From Lacrimispora indolis DSM 755 (GTDB lineage Bacteria > Bacillota > Clostridia > Lachnospirales > Lachnospiraceae), in contig NZ_AZUI01000001.1 of assembly GCF_000526995.1 (NCBI RefSeq), positions 2,728,001 through 2,792,000 of the forward strand: a stretch of 64,000 nucleotides of DNA, read 5' to 3'. The notes beneath the pieces are model-generated. The model did not search any database. It was not told the origin of the DNA and was given only the letters and a program-made list of their open reading frames with translations. Made by a program: the position numbers and the translations under genes. Of the stretch, positions 28,079 to 37,907 are shown piece after piece (the stretch's first letter is position 1; each line of letters starts with the position of its first letter).

Positions 28079-29314
28079 ATGGAAAAGAGATATAACATTG
28101 CCGTAGCTGGTACTGGATATGTTGGACTGTCTATTGCGACTTTGCTCGCACAGCATCACCATGTGACAGCTGTGGATATAATTCCGGAGAGGGTTGAGCT
28201 TATTAACAATAGAAAGAGTCCTGTTCAGGATGAATATATTGAAAAATATCTGGAACAGAAGCAATTGGATTTAAGGGCAACTCTGGATTCGAAATCAGCT
28301 TATAAGAATGCTGAATTTGTTGTGATTGCGGCACCGACTAATTATGACAGTAAGAAGAACTTCTTTGATACAAGCGTGGTGGAAGCTGTTATTAAGTTAG
28401 TTATGAAATATAACCCGGAAGCAACTATGGTTATTAAGTCGACTATCCCAGTTGGATATACAGAAAGTGTAAGAAGAAAAATGGGAACAGATAAGATCAT
28501 GTTTAGTCCGGAATTTTTAAGGGAGTCAAAGGCTCTTTATGATAACTTATATCCTTCTCGTATTATTGTTGGTTGTGATGAGGCAATGAGAGATAAGGCG
28601 GAGATTTTTGCGGGATTATTACAAGAAGGTGCAATTAAGGAAAATATTGACACACTGTTCATGGGATTTACGGAGGCGGAGGCAGTTAAATTATTTGCCA
28701 ATACTTACCTTGCATTGAGAATAAGTTATTTCAATGAACTGGATACATATGCTGAAATGAAAGGTTTAGATACACGGCAGATCATCAATGGCGTGTGTTT
28801 AGATCCCCGTATTGGCTCTCATTATAACAATCCGTCCTTTGGGTATGGTGGATACTGTCTGCCAAAGGATACCAAACAATTATTGGCGAACTATGGGGCT
28901 GTTCCTCAGAGTATGATGTCTGCAATAGTGGAAAGCAATAGAACAAGAAAAGATTTTATTGCAGATAGAGTATTGGAAATCGCTGGTACATATGAAGCAA
29001 ATGATGTCTGGAGTAGGGCGAAAGAAAAGGAAGTGGTAGTTGGTGTGTACAGACTAACCATGAAGAGTAATTCCGATAACTTCCGTCATAGTTCTATTCA
29101 GGGGATTATGAAGCGTATCAAGGCAAAGGGAGCCACCGTGATCATTTACGAACCAACTCTCGAAAGTGGCGAAACTTTTTTCGGAAGTAAGGTAGTTAAT
29201 GATTTAGAGAAGTTTAAGAGAATGAGTTATGCAATTATTGCCAATAGATATGACAGCTGTCTGGATGATGTGGAAGAAAAAGTTTATACACGTGATGTTT
29301 TTAGAAGAGATTGA
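28079..29314 (+). CDS. ugd: UDP-glucose 6-dehydrogenase family
   Basis: 411 residues. The NAD fold AGTGYVGLS (10-18), VIAAPTNYD and KSTIPVGYT lead to SPEFLRES (143-150), a central helix domain, and the catalytic-cysteine motif [11 protein letters not shown] with Cys260. This is the UDP-glucose/GDP-mannose dehydrogenase family. The short form and the adjacent UDP-glucuronate epimerase point to UDP-glucose as substrate, giving UDP-glucuronate with two NAD reductions. A good ribosome site (TTGAGGAG) lies upstream. A UDP-ManNAc dehydrogenase is a less likely alternative because no epimerase for that route is present. Confidence 0.9.
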   Translation: MEKRYNIAVAGTGYVGLSIATLLAQHHHVTAVDIIPERVELINNRKSPVQDEYIEKYLEQKQLDLRATLDSKSAYKNAEFVVIAAPTNYDSKKNFFDTSVVEAVIKLVMKYNPEATMVIKSTIPVGYTESVRRKMGTDKIMFSPEFLRESKALYDNLYPSRIIVGCDEAMRDKAEIFAGLLQEGAIKENIDTLFMGFTEAEAVKLFANTYLALRISYFNELDTYAEMKGLDTRQIINGVCLDPRIGSHYNNPSFGYGGYCLPKDTKQLLANYGAVPQSMMSAIVESNRTRKDFIADRVLEIAGTYEANDVWSRAKEKEVVVGVYRLTMKSNSDNFRHSSIQGIMKRIKAKGATVIIYEPTLESGETFFGSKVVNDLEKFKRMSYAIIANRYDSCLDDVEEKVYTRDVFRRD

Positions 29315-29371
29315 CGGAACGTGTAGTCAGGCTGACATGTTTGATATATGAGTTAGGAGAGAACAATCAAA

Positions 29372-30448
29372 GTGGCAAATCAGGGAAAAAAGAAAATATT
29401 GTATATAGTCGAGGCCATGGGTGGAGGCGTGTTTACATATATTGTAGATCTGGCAAATGAGTTGGTTAATTATTATGATATGTACATTGCTTATGCTCTA
29501 AGACCGCAAACTCCAGCAGGTTATAGAGATTATTTTGATAATAGAATAAATTTAATTCAGGTTAAAAATTTTGACCGCGCTATTGATCCGATAAAGGATA
29601 TTAAAGCTTTTTTTGAAATCAGGAAGATTGAAAGGGAAGTGCGGCCAGACATCATACACCTCCATAGCAGTAAAGCCGGAGCAATAGGAAGATTTGCTTT
29701 TAATGGAAAAAACGTGCCTTTGTTTTACACTCCGCATGGATATAGTTTTTTAATGGAAAACTACAGATCTGGAAAAAGAGTTATTTTTAAAACTGTGGAA
29801 GCGGTGTGTGCGAAGAGAAGTTGTACTACTATTAGTTGCAGTGAGGGTGAGCATCAGGAATCCTTGAAGCTTACAAAGACTGCGGCTTATGTAAATAATG
29901 GCATAAACCTCATAGAATTAAATCAATTAACAGAAGGAATGATAATTGACAAAAATCACCCTTTTACAGTGTTCACATTGGGGCGTATTTGCCATCAAAA
30001 AAATCCAAAGTTATTTAATCAAATAGCGGAGGCTCTACCAGAAATAAAATTCATATGGATTGGTGATGGGGAACTCAGAGAACAGTTAGTTTCGTCTAAC
30101 ATTGAAATTACTGGTTGGGTCATAAGGCAGGATGCTCTTAAGATTTCAATGAATGCTGATGTGTTTCTCCTTACTTCATTATGGGAAGGCTTGCCGATGA
30201 GTCTTCTTGAAGCAATGTATATGAAAAAAATTTGTGTGGTGAATAATGTGATTGGAAACAGGGATGTGATACAGAATGGAAAGAATGGATTTGTGTGTAA
30301 TTCCATGGATGAGTTTGTTGCAGGCATCAAATCGGCATTAGACAGTAATAAGGGAGAAATGATTAAATTGGCATATCAAGACATATTAGAAAAATATAAT
30401 ACTGCTGTAATGGCGCAAGGCTATAGAAAAATATACGAGAAAAGCTAA
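29372..30448 (+). CDS. GT4-family glycosyltransferase
   Basis: 358 residues starting at GTG, with AGGAG about a dozen bases upstream. GT-B fold: N-terminal EAMGGGVFTYIVDLAN and IIHLHSSKAGAIGR, then C-terminal FTVFTLGRICHQKNP, FIWIGDGELRE, ITGWVIRQDALK and the donor-binding SLWEGLPMSLLEAM (EX7E-type). The N-terminal GGGVFTY glycine loop and HLHSSKAG are typical of EpsD-like capsule transferases. Acts in the cytoplasm on the lipid-linked repeat unit; sugar unknown. Confidence 0.85.
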   Translation: MANQGKKKILYIVEAMGGGVFTYIVDLANELVNYYDMYIAYALRPQTPAGYRDYFDNRINLIQVKNFDRAIDPIKDIKAFFEIRKIEREVRPDIIHLHSSKAGAIGRFAFNGKNVPLFYTPHGYSFLMENYRSGKRVIFKTVEAVCAKRSCTTISCSEGEHQESLKLTKTAAYVNNGINLIELNQLTEGMIIDKNHPFTVFTLGRICHQKNPKLFNQIAEALPEIKFIWIGDGELREQLVSSNIEITGWVIRQDALKISMNADVFLLTSLWEGLPMSLLEAMYMKKICVVNNVIGNRDVIQNGKNGFVCNSMDEFVAGIKSALDSNKGEMIKLAYQDILEKYNTAVMAQGYRKIYEKS

Positions 30449-30485
30449 AAGATATTCACAATATCAATATGAGGAGATTGGTCAA

Positions 30486-31574
30486 ATGAATATATTATAT
30501 GTTTCGGCACTTGAGGGAGGGAAATATTCTGGACCTTTATATAGTGTCCCAAAACAAGTTCAAGCACAGGCGAAAATAGATAATGTGTATTGGGTGAATT
30601 TAACTGAAATTTCTACGGTCAATAGGTTTGACGAAAATTTATACCATTATATTCCGTTAAAACGCTTTAGGCTGTCAGGTCTTCCTGAACCATTTAATAA
30701 GCCGGATTTAATTGTATTTGAGGAATTTTTTAAAATTGAATGCTGTAAGGTTGGAAGAGATGCGGTAAAGAATAAAATTCCTTATATTATTATCCCGAGA
30801 TGTCAGATGACTGGAAAATATCTTCAGAATAAGAAGCTTAAGAAGATGCTTGCAAGCATTATTATGTTTTCGGATTTTGCAAAAAAAGCACTTTCGGTCC
30901 AATTTTTAACACCACAGGAGCAAGTGGATAGTGTTGAATATTTTAAAGGTAATTATTTTATTATACCAAACGGGATAGATATCCCGGAGCAGACAGTTTC
31001 TTTTAGAAATAAAACTGACTATACAGGCACATTTATTGGAAGATACAGCATATGGCAAAAAGGACTTGATCTGCTTATTAAGGCGATAGAAAAAGAAAAA
31101 AAAGTGTTAGAAGAACACCATTTGATATTTGAATTGTATGGTCCAGATGAACGAACTGGATCCAGCCAGGATATTATTGAACTTGTGAAAGAAAATAAAG
31201 TGGAACATTTAGTCCACGTAAATGGTCCGGTTTTTGACGATGAAAAGAAAAAAAAATTACTTGATTCGGATTTCTTTATCCATACTTCGCGATTTGAAGG
31301 TATGCCAATGTCTGTTTTGGAAGCCTTGTCATATGGATTACCATGTGTTGTGACGCAGGGAAGTAATTTAAAAGAAGATGTGGAATTATATAATGCTGGC
31401 TGGGGAGCGTCAGATACGGTTGAAGATATAGCGAATGTTCTTAAGAACGTTGCTAAAAATCTTGACTTGTTACAAGTGAAAGGTACTTATGCAGTTGAGC
31501 TGGCCAAAAAATATTCATGGGGCAGCATTGCGAAGGAAAGCCATGAGTATTTTATGAACGCATTGAAAAAATAA
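30486..31574 (+). CDS. GT4-family glycosyltransferase
   Basis: 362 residues. MNILYVSALEGGKYSGPLYS opens the acceptor domain. The donor domain has GTFIGRYSIWQKGLDLLI, LYGPDER, VNGPVFDDEKKK and SRFEGMPMSVLEALSYGLP, the classical EX7E region of retaining GT-B enzymes. GAGGAG precedes the start by about ten bases. It is one of several transferases of the second block; donor unknown. Confidence 0.87.
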   Translation: MNILYVSALEGGKYSGPLYSVPKQVQAQAKIDNVYWVNLTEISTVNRFDENLYHYIPLKRFRLSGLPEPFNKPDLIVFEEFFKIECCKVGRDAVKNKIPYIIIPRCQMTGKYLQNKKLKKMLASIIMFSDFAKKALSVQFLTPQEQVDSVEYFKGNYFIIPNGIDIPEQTVSFRNKTDYTGTFIGRYSIWQKGLDLLIKAIEKEKKVLEEHHLIFELYGPDERTGSSQDIIELVKENKVEHLVHVNGPVFDDEKKKKLLDSDFFIHTSRFEGMPMSVLEALSYGLPCVVTQGSNLKEDVELYNAGWGASDTVEDIANVLKNVAKNLDLLQVKGTYAVELAKKYSWGSIAKESHEYFMNALKK

Positions 31575-31603
31575 GCACAAAATTGTGATGTTGAGGAGAT
31601 CTT

Positions 31604-32431
31604 ATGAAGATATTGGTAACAGGGGCAAACGGATACCTTGGACAGGGGATTGTAAAAAGTATTCTGGACAGTGATAATAGCGTGGTCGCGGCAGACTTTA
31701 AAGTTCAAAATATTGATGAACGTGCAGAGAGAAAAGAGTGTAATTTGTTTGAACTGAATAATCCGTATGAGTATTTTGGTAGACCAGAGGTACTTTTACA
31801 TTTGGCCTGGAGAGATGGATTTGTTCATTATTCGAATACACATATTGAAGAGTTGCCAAAGCATTATGAATTTTTGAAAAACATGATGGAGACAGGTGTA
31901 AAGCGTGTTGCTGTAATGGGCAGTATGCATGAAATAGGTTTCTTTGAGGGAAGCATTAAGGCAGACACTCCATGCAATCCGACGACGCCATATGGAATCA
32001 GTAAAAATGCACTTCGCAGCCTGACTTTTATGCTCGCTAAACAGCAAAATGTATCTGCGCAGTGGTTTCGCGGTTATTATATAGTAGGAAATTCGAAATT
32101 TGGAAGCTCTATTTTTTCTAAAGTAACAGCGGCAAATGAAGAAGGAAAAACGGAGTTTCCATTTACAATGGGTCAAAACCAATTTGATTTTATTGATTAC
32201 ACTGAATTCTGTAACCAGGTTGCGGCAGCGACAGGTCAGGATAAAGTAAATGGAATTATTAATATTTGTTCTGGAAAGCCGGAAAAATTAGCTGATAGAG
32301 TAGAACGCTTTATTAAAGAAAGTGGATATAATATTCGGCTAAAGTATGGAGAATTCCCTGATCGTCCATATGACTCTAAGGCCGTCTGGGGTGATAATAG
32401 TAAAATCAACGAAATACTTAAAAATCAATGA
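31604..32431 (+). CDS. NAD(P)-dependent sugar epimerase/reductase (extended SDR)
   Basis: 275 residues, short for the family. Rossmann motif GANGYLGQG (7-15), a Ser107 region (VMGSMHEIG) and YGISK with Tyr130 and Lys134 complete the catalytic set. RGYYIVGN and DFIDYTEFC follow the pattern of NDP-sugar epimerases and reductases. The specific sugar cannot be named; a nucleotide-sugar 4-reductase or epimerase is likely. The ribosome site GAGGAG sits well. It lies between GT4 and acetyltransferase genes of the second capsule block. Confidence 0.8.
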   Translation: MKILVTGANGYLGQGIVKSILDSDNSVVAADFKVQNIDERAERKECNLFELNNPYEYFGRPEVLLHLAWRDGFVHYSNTHIEELPKHYEFLKNMMETGVKRVAVMGSMHEIGFFEGSIKADTPCNPTTPYGISKNALRSLTFMLAKQQNVSAQWFRGYYIVGNSKFGSSIFSKVTAANEEGKTEFPFTMGQNQFDFIDYTEFCNQVAAATGQDKVNGIINICSGKPEKLADRVERFIKESGYNIRLKYGEFPDRPYDSKAVWGDNSKINEILKNQ

Positions 32432-32511
32432 TTTTTGGACATTCATTAAGTTGAGACAATTTTAAAAGTGGTGAGAGTAAATGCTTCATCCGCTATGAGA
32501 GGAAGAAAATA

Positions 32512-33039
32512 ATGAAGTTCTTTAGTTGTATAAAACGATTAAATTTTAAAATTGTATCTTTGTCAAAAAAGGCGTGGTGGGCATTGGAATATGGACCGTA
32601 TTTGGAACTTCAGAAACAGGTTTCGTTTCGAAAAGGTATGATAATTAATATTTCTGATGATGCGATTGTCAGGGTGGGCAGGAGAACCTTCTTTAATAAT
32701 TATTGCTCTATCAATGCGCATGGGGAAATCACCATAGGGAACGATTGCCTTTTTGGTGAAGGAGTAAAAATATATGATCATAATCACATATTTTATGCTG
32801 AAGAGAAAATAAATGAGCAGCCATATAGTATTGGAAAAGTTGTGATAGGCAATAACTGTTGGATTTGCAGCAATGTCATCATTTTAAAAGGTGCTGAAAT
32901 TGGTAATAATTGTACTATATCTGCGGGATGTATCATTAAGGATAAGATCCCGGATAATTCCCTGGTAAGAAAAGATGAAGGGGCACAAGTCATTGAAGTG
33001 ATTCATGTCAGAAAGAATAGTGATGAGAGTAGATTATGA
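32512..33039 (+). CDS. left-handed beta-helix O-acetyltransferase
   Basis: 175 residues with hexapeptide repeats (IGNDCLFGEGVKIY, IGNNCWICSNVIIL, IGNNCTISAG) and the DHNH catalytic-histidine region near 85. This is the LbetaH/maltose-acetyltransferase-like fold used by capsule O-acetyltransferases with acetyl-CoA. Its last four bases overlap the next gene's start. It probably acetylates a sugar of the repeat unit. Confidence 0.85.
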   Translation: MKFFSCIKRLNFKIVSLSKKAWWALEYGPYLELQKQVSFRKGMIINISDDAIVRVGRRTFFNNYCSINAHGEITIGNDCLFGEGVKIYDHNHIFYAEEKINEQPYSIGKVVIGNNCWICSNVIILKGAEIGNNCTISAGCIIKDKIPDNSLVRKDEGAQVIEVIHVRKNSDESRL

Positions 33040-34226
33040 ATAAGATAAGTCGTATTTTCCTGCCGATTATCATGATGATAGTCTGGCTAATGCCTGTATC
33101 AAATCAATGGAATACACTTAATGATGAGATGGTACGTAATTGTTATCTTTTAAATCTGGTTGTTTTATTATTAGTTCTATTTTATGAAGGGCGTTTAAAT
33201 AGAAAGCAGCTACTTATATCGTCATGTATTGTATTAATATTATTCATATCGACTATACTGTATTTCCAACTTAATCGCAGCATAGCCAGAATCTCGTATG
33301 GATATCTACTTAATTATATTCCTTTTTGTGTGCTTATTAATATAAAAATTGATAAATTAAGTAGAAGTGAAATATTAGATTATCTATTTGTGATGATTTG
33401 TTCTTTGCTAATTGCCGTTGGTATTTTGACTATCTTGGGAAATGGTCTTATAGAACGGCTGTTGAAGACAAACTATATCGTTCATTATCCACATATTTAT
33501 ATGGTTATGTGGAGTGGTCATAAAACTGTTACTTTTTTTGGAACACACTCCATAGCTGCATATATATATTTTATGCTTTGGTGGTTAATAGATTACCGAG
33601 CACAGGTAAAAATGAGTATATTAAATTATGTTCTTATGGCAGGAATATTTTTAATTATAATCCTGTGCAAGAGCGTTTCTGCCGTATTGTGTGCAGGTTT
33701 GATCGCAATGTATTATTATGTAAAATGGATAAGAAGAACCACAAAGAAGAACGTCATATTATCGCTTTCATTAATTGTTGTGGGACTTTGTGGGATCGCT
33801 GTAAATATTAATACTTTAATGCAGATATTAGGTTCCAGAGAGAATGGGATTTTAGGCAGATATGGTTCTACCGGAAATTTAACGGACACACTTTATTACA
33901 CATTCACTAACATAATCCCGATGGGTATTTGTGATATCAATGGTTTGTGGCTTACAGACGGCGGACAATATATTCATTTTATTAGAGGCGGAATTTTGCT
34001 GGTTGGATTATTCTATTTTGGGTTATACCGTTTCATTAAAATGAATATTAAGGATAAGGGCAGGGGAACTTTTTTATTTGTGTGTTTTTTACTATTTGAA
34101 ATAGGCTATCAATTTACAATGTGTATGCGTTTCTTTATGATCATGTTGTTTTTTGTGGCTTATTATGGGTATTTGCGCAAAGAGAGGGAATATACCAATG
34201 CCATTATTAACCAATCGTATTTATAA
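33036..34226 (+). CDS. polymerase-like membrane protein (second Wzy candidate)
   Basis: 396 residues, about ten transmembrane spans. It begins inside the preceding stop (ATGA overlap). YGYLLNYIPFCVLINI, HYPHIYMVMWSGHKTVTFFGTHSIAAY and WLTDGGQYIHFIRGG lie in loops, as expected for capsule polymerases. Family identity is by topology and context only. It shares this block with the second flippase, so this pair may form the native Wzx/Wzy set of the second block. O-acetyl or other membrane transferases are less likely because no such motifs are seen. Confidence 0.6.
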   Translation: MNKISRIFLPIIMMIVWLMPVSNQWNTLNDEMVRNCYLLNLVVLLLVLFYEGRLNRKQLLISSCIVLILFISTILYFQLNRSIARISYGYLLNYIPFCVLINIKIDKLSRSEILDYLFVMICSLLIAVGILTILGNGLIERLLKTNYIVHYPHIYMVMWSGHKTVTFFGTHSIAAYIYFMLWWLIDYRAQVKMSILNYVLMAGIFLIIILCKSVSAVLCAGLIAMYYYVKWIRRTTKKNVILSLSLIVVGLCGIAVNINTLMQILGSRENGILGRYGSTGNLTDTLYYTFTNIIPMGICDINGLWLTDGGQYIHFIRGGILLVGLFYFGLYRFIKMNIKDKGRGTFLFVCFLLFEIGYQFTMCMRFFMIMLFFVAYYGYLRKEREYTNAIINQSYL

Positions 34227-34251
34227 TGCCGTTGAAAAGGAAGTGCCGTGC

Positions 34252-35184
34252 ATGAAGAAATTCGTGATCGTACCGGAAAAAAAATATTATTTTTTTAGTG
34301 ATATACATGATGATGATATTTACATCGAAGAAGAACCATTTGTAGCAGAGACAAATAAAGTGATCCGCACTTTTCAAAGAATGTTAAAAAGATTTGGTTT
34401 GTGGAGGATATATTTGCTTTTTCTCGGTAACTGGAAATTAAGACTTAAGGAATGTGATGAATGTATTATATTTGATCAGGCCTTTTCCTTATCCATTGTA
34501 AAGATAATAAGACAGTTTAATTCTAATGTGAATATACATATTTACTTATGGAACCCAACTTTTAAAGACATAAGCATTGTGAAGAAACTGAAGAAAGTAT
34601 CAACCTTTACCCATGTCTGCTCTTTTGATAAGAGCGATTGCGAAAAGTATGGTTTTACATTTTCGCCGATGATTTATGATTTCAATGCATTTAAAGAAAA
34701 AGCAGTAAAATTTGAATACGATGTAATATTTGTGGGATATTTAAAAAATAGAGTAAACATGTTAACAGAAATCTATAACCAATTAAAAGCTGCTGACGTA
34801 AAAAATTATTTTTACGTCTTGGATAATAATAATAATACAGAAACGGTTCCGTTTGAGTTGAAAAAAGGATATTTAGATTATAGGGTATACAGAAATCTGA
34901 TGTTATCTTCAAAAGCGGTATTGGATATTGTTCAAGACGGACAAATCGGGTTGACGATTAGAACAATGGAAACTATATGTTTTGAAAAGAAATTAATAAC
35001 AAATAATAAAGATATCATGAACTATGATTTTTATAATAGTAATAATATTTTTGTGATTGGAGTAGACAGTTTAGATAATCTGACTTCCTTTATTAATACT
35101 CCGTTTGAAAAAATAAACGAAGAAATAATCCGTAAATATAATTTTGTGGATTGGGTTAAATCATTTTCTGATGAGAGAGGATAG
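34252..35184 (+). CDS. putative glycosyltransferase-like capsule protein
   Basis: 310 residues from ATG 34252, chosen because it follows the upstream gene's stop and has AAGGA nearby; an ATG at 34198 inside the upstream gene is possible. A GT-B-like C-terminal half shows VIFVGYLKNRVNMLTEIYNQL, LSSKAVLDIVQDGQIGLTIRTMET, then KLITNNKDI and YDFYNSNNIFVI, a pattern seen in poorly characterised lipopolysaccharide/capsule transferases of the CgeB-like group. The N-terminal half is not recognisable. The role is inferred from this pattern and from its position between polymerase and acetyltransferase genes. Confidence 0.55.
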   Translation: MKKFVIVPEKKYYFFSDIHDDDIYIEEEPFVAETNKVIRTFQRMLKRFGLWRIYLLFLGNWKLRLKECDECIIFDQAFSLSIVKIIRQFNSNVNIHIYLWNPTFKDISIVKKLKKVSTFTHVCSFDKSDCEKYGFTFSPMIYDFNAFKEKAVKFEYDVIFVGYLKNRVNMLTEIYNQLKAADVKNYFYVLDNNNNTETVPFELKKGYLDYRVYRNLMLSSKAVLDIVQDGQIGLTIRTMETICFEKKLITNNKDIMNYDFYNSNNIFVIGVDSLDNLTSFINTPFEKINEEIIRKYNFVDWVKSFSDERG

Positions 35185-35187
35185 GGA

Positions 35188-35772
35188 ATGGGTTTTATAA
35201 AAAAGGTTCATGATAAGTGGAATGATTTATGGATTATATATGGGATAAGGAAAAAGAATCCAGGCATCAACAAATCTGTTAAATATAAAGAACCTGCTAA
35301 CCTTGTTTTAGGAGATAATTGCAGGATTGGTGAGAATAGTTATTTGCTGTGCTGGAATGAGTATTCATTTGGGAAATTGAAGCAAAATCTTAAAGGAACT
35401 ATTACCATTGGCAACAATTTTAGCGCAACCAGGAACCTTACCATTCAAAGTTGCAACAGTGTCTTTATCGGCAATGATGTATTGGTTGCGTCAAATGTTT
35501 TTATTTGTGATTATAATCATGGTATTTTGAATACAGAGGGTTCCTATCTGGACAATCTTTTAACACTTTCCAGGGTATCTATTGAGGATGGTGTCTGGAT
35601 TGGTCAAGGGGCATATGTATTGCCAGGAGTTCGGATTGGAAAAAACTCAATTTTGGGTGCGGGTAGTGTTGCTGTTAAAGACATACCGGAATATTGTATG
35701 GCTGTTGGAAATCCGGCAAAAATTGTAAAACGTTATGACAGGAATTTGGGAAAATGGATTTCAATAAATTAA
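35188..35772 (+). CDS. LbetaH acetyltransferase (maltose O-acetyltransferase-like)
   Basis: 194 residues with hexapeptide coils: IGNNFSATRNLTIQ, IGNDVLVASNVFI, then CDYNHG (catalytic His near 112), VWIGQGAYVLPGVRIG and ILGAGSVAVKDIPEY, ending in the AVGNPAKIVKRY signature. It transfers acetyl (or serine-like acyl) groups to a sugar. GAGAGGATAGGGA gives a good ribosome site. It is the second acetyltransferase of this block; a third, broken one follows at 37262. Confidence 0.87.
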   Translation: MGFIKKVHDKWNDLWIIYGIRKKNPGINKSVKYKEPANLVLGDNCRIGENSYLLCWNEYSFGKLKQNLKGTITIGNNFSATRNLTIQSCNSVFIGNDVLVASNVFICDYNHGILNTEGSYLDNLLTLSRVSIEDGVWIGQGAYVLPGVRIGKNSILGAGSVAVKDIPEYCMAVGNPAKIVKRYDRNLGKWISIN

Positions 35773-35789
35773 AGTTGGCAGGTATTTTA

Positions 35790-37220
35790 ATGGGAAATAA
35801 TAGTGGCTCAAAAGTGTTAAAAGCTTCCGTTGTATATATTCTTGTCAGTTTAGTCAATAAGGGGATTGGTATCATAACGGTTCCTGTCTTTACGAGGCTT
35901 CTGACTACTGAAGAGATGGGAACGGTAACGACATGGATATCATGGTTGACGGTGCTTACTCCAATTACTTCGTTATCTCTGGTATCGGGATCCATTTATA
36001 TTGCTATGAATGAATATAGTGATAGACGCGAAGCTTATCAGTCATCAGTTCTTACACTTACGTCTATTATTTCGAGTATGTGTCTGGTTATCTATGTACT
36101 CTTTCATAGTTACCTTAACCAGCTGTTTATGTTACCTACCACACTGATGATTTTTATGTTCATATATTTGTTTTTTTCGCCTGCTCTGGATATGTGGATG
36201 CTGAGACAAAGGTATGAATATAATACGAAAAAAATGGCGTTAGTCACGTTGGCTTCCAATTTATCTGCGTCGATCGTTGCGGTCGTTCTGGTATTGATCC
36301 TTCAAGATGAACCATATGATTTGGGTAATATCAGAATTTTTGCAACATATACCATTACCGGAATATTTGCGCTTTTTTGCTATTTCAAGATTTTTCGAAC
36401 TGGAAAGGTAATGTTTAATAAAGAATTCTGGAATTTTGGAATCAAGTTGAGTGCACCATTGATGGTGCATACCTTGGCAAAGAATATTCTTGATGTGTCA
36501 GATCGTTCCATGATTTCACTTTATTGCGGAAAAGGTGATGTAGGAATCTATGGAACAATTTATTCTATCAGTACTTTGTCACTGATAGTCTGGAACTCCA
36601 TAAATAGTGCGTTTGTACCGTATTTATATGAAAAACTTGAACATGGCGGTGAAGAAGATACACGTGATATTACTAAGTTAACTTATATTATGATATTTCT
36701 GTATGCCATTGTCTGTATTGGACTTACGGCAGTTGCACCAGAACTTGTAAGGATACTGACTACGGAAGAATATTATGAAGCTATTTATATCATACCTCCA
36801 TTATCTGCCGGAATCTTCCTGACTTGTGTATATAATATTTTTTCAAACGTGGTATTGTTTCATAAAAAGTCAGTTGGAATTATGTGTTCAACGGTTGTCG
36901 CAGCAGCTATTAATATAAGCTTAAATGCTGTTTTTATTCCAATGTATGGTTATATAGCTGCGTCTTATACAACCTTAGCCGCATTTGTTGTTCTGGCAAT
37001 ATCACAGGGGATTGTGATGGTGCACATACATGATAAAAAGTTGTATGATATGAAAATGATTGCATTCATATCAACAATTGTTGTTATGCTGTGTGTTGCT
37101 TTTAATGTACTGTATCGTTCTACATTGATAAGGTATCTTGTTATTCTTGTTTTAGCTATAGTAATATTTGCGTCTAAAAAGAGTATTGTACGGGTACTGA
37201 GTAAATTGAAGGGTAATTAA
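35790..37220 (+). CDS. wzx: second Wzx-type flippase
   Basis: 476 residues from ATG 35790; an in-frame ATG at 35754 would overlap the upstream gene by 19 bases, and both ribosome sites are weak. SKVLKASVVYILVSLVNKGIGIITVPVFTRLL is the typical opening of the polysaccharide-transport MOP family, with fourteen-span topology and the DRSMISLYCGKGDVGIYG loop common to Wzx. It is only distantly like the flippase at 22840. It ends the second block; a decayed acetyltransferase follows. Confidence 0.87.
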   Translation: MGNNSGSKVLKASVVYILVSLVNKGIGIITVPVFTRLLTTEEMGTVTTWISWLTVLTPITSLSLVSGSIYIAMNEYSDRREAYQSSVLTLTSIISSMCLVIYVLFHSYLNQLFMLPTTLMIFMFIYLFFSPALDMWMLRQRYEYNTKKMALVTLASNLSASIVAVVLVLILQDEPYDLGNIRIFATYTITGIFALFCYFKIFRTGKVMFNKEFWNFGIKLSAPLMVHTLAKNILDVSDRSMISLYCGKGDVGIYGTIYSISTLSLIVWNSINSAFVPYLYEKLEHGGEEDTRDITKLTYIMIFLYAIVCIGLTAVAPELVRILTTEEYYEAIYIIPPLSAGIFLTCVYNIFSNVVLFHKKSVGIMCSTVVAAAINISLNAVFIPMYGYIAASYTTLAAFVVLAISQGIVMVHIHDKKLYDMKMIAFISTIVVMLCVAFNVLYRSTLIRYLVILVLAIVIFASKKSIVRVLSKLKGN

Positions 37221-37261
37221 TGAAAAACGACAGAGAGGATATAGGTACGGGAGGATTGTAA

Positions 37262-37727
37262 ATGAAGTGTTGTACTGGACTGAGGCGCTTGTATCAATCA
37301 TTTTACGAAAGAATTATCTGTCATAGTAATCCTGTTGGATATGCAAAAAAAATGGTGTGAATATTACAGGAAATTTGAAAATATATGGTGAGGTAGTCTG
37401 GGGGAGTGAGCATTTATCAAAAGCAATACCCGACTTAGAGGTGAGTAGACCGATTAAAATCGGCAATGATGGAAACGACGTACTCATTCTTTCTGGAGTT
37501 AACTATAGGAAATGATGTAGTATTGGGTGCAGGAGCATTGTAACAAAAGATATCCAGACAATTCTGTGGCTATTGGTACACCTGCAAAGGTCATAAAACC
37601 AGCAGATGAAAATTTGGAAAAACTCAAATCAGAATCTTCATATTTAGGAAATTTACCAGCTGAAAAAAGACATTGCTTTAAGAAAATATTTTGGTATACA
37701 GGAAATACGAAAGGAATTTATTTTTGA
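37262..37727 (+). pseudogene. frameshifted LbetaH acetyltransferase
   Basis: Beginning at ATG 37262 the frame reads RIICHSNPVGYAKK and stops at about 37360. Other frames continue NITGNLKIYGEVVWGSE, RPIKIGND, ILSGVTIGNDVVLGAG-like text and finally DNSVAIGTPAKVIKPADENLE, running to 37727. These pieces match the order of a capsule O-acetyltransferase of about 200 residues, with at least three frameshifts. It was probably functional until recently, since the fragments are still easily read. Confidence 0.8.
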
Positions 37728-37907
37728 ATTAATAAAGCTTATGAAAATTGTAATTGTTTATAAATAAGGTATATGTTAATATATATTATAGGCATCAAAA
37801 AAATGACTAATTTGTATGAACTAATTAAGTTACTTTGAGCTATTAGATAAATTTACATATATATCTAATAATTAATAAAACAGGGTTATTATATAGGAGC
37901 ATAGAAT
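37728..37907. promoter_or_regulatory. AT-rich gap with inverted repeat before the second phosphoglycosyltransferase
   Basis: About 180 bp, over 75% A+T by eye. It contains an 8-bp perfect inverted repeat ATTAGATA / TATCTAAT (37842-37849 and 37862-37869), some 40-65 bases before the next ATG. Many TATA-like strings prevent a firm promoter call. Confidence 0.35.
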
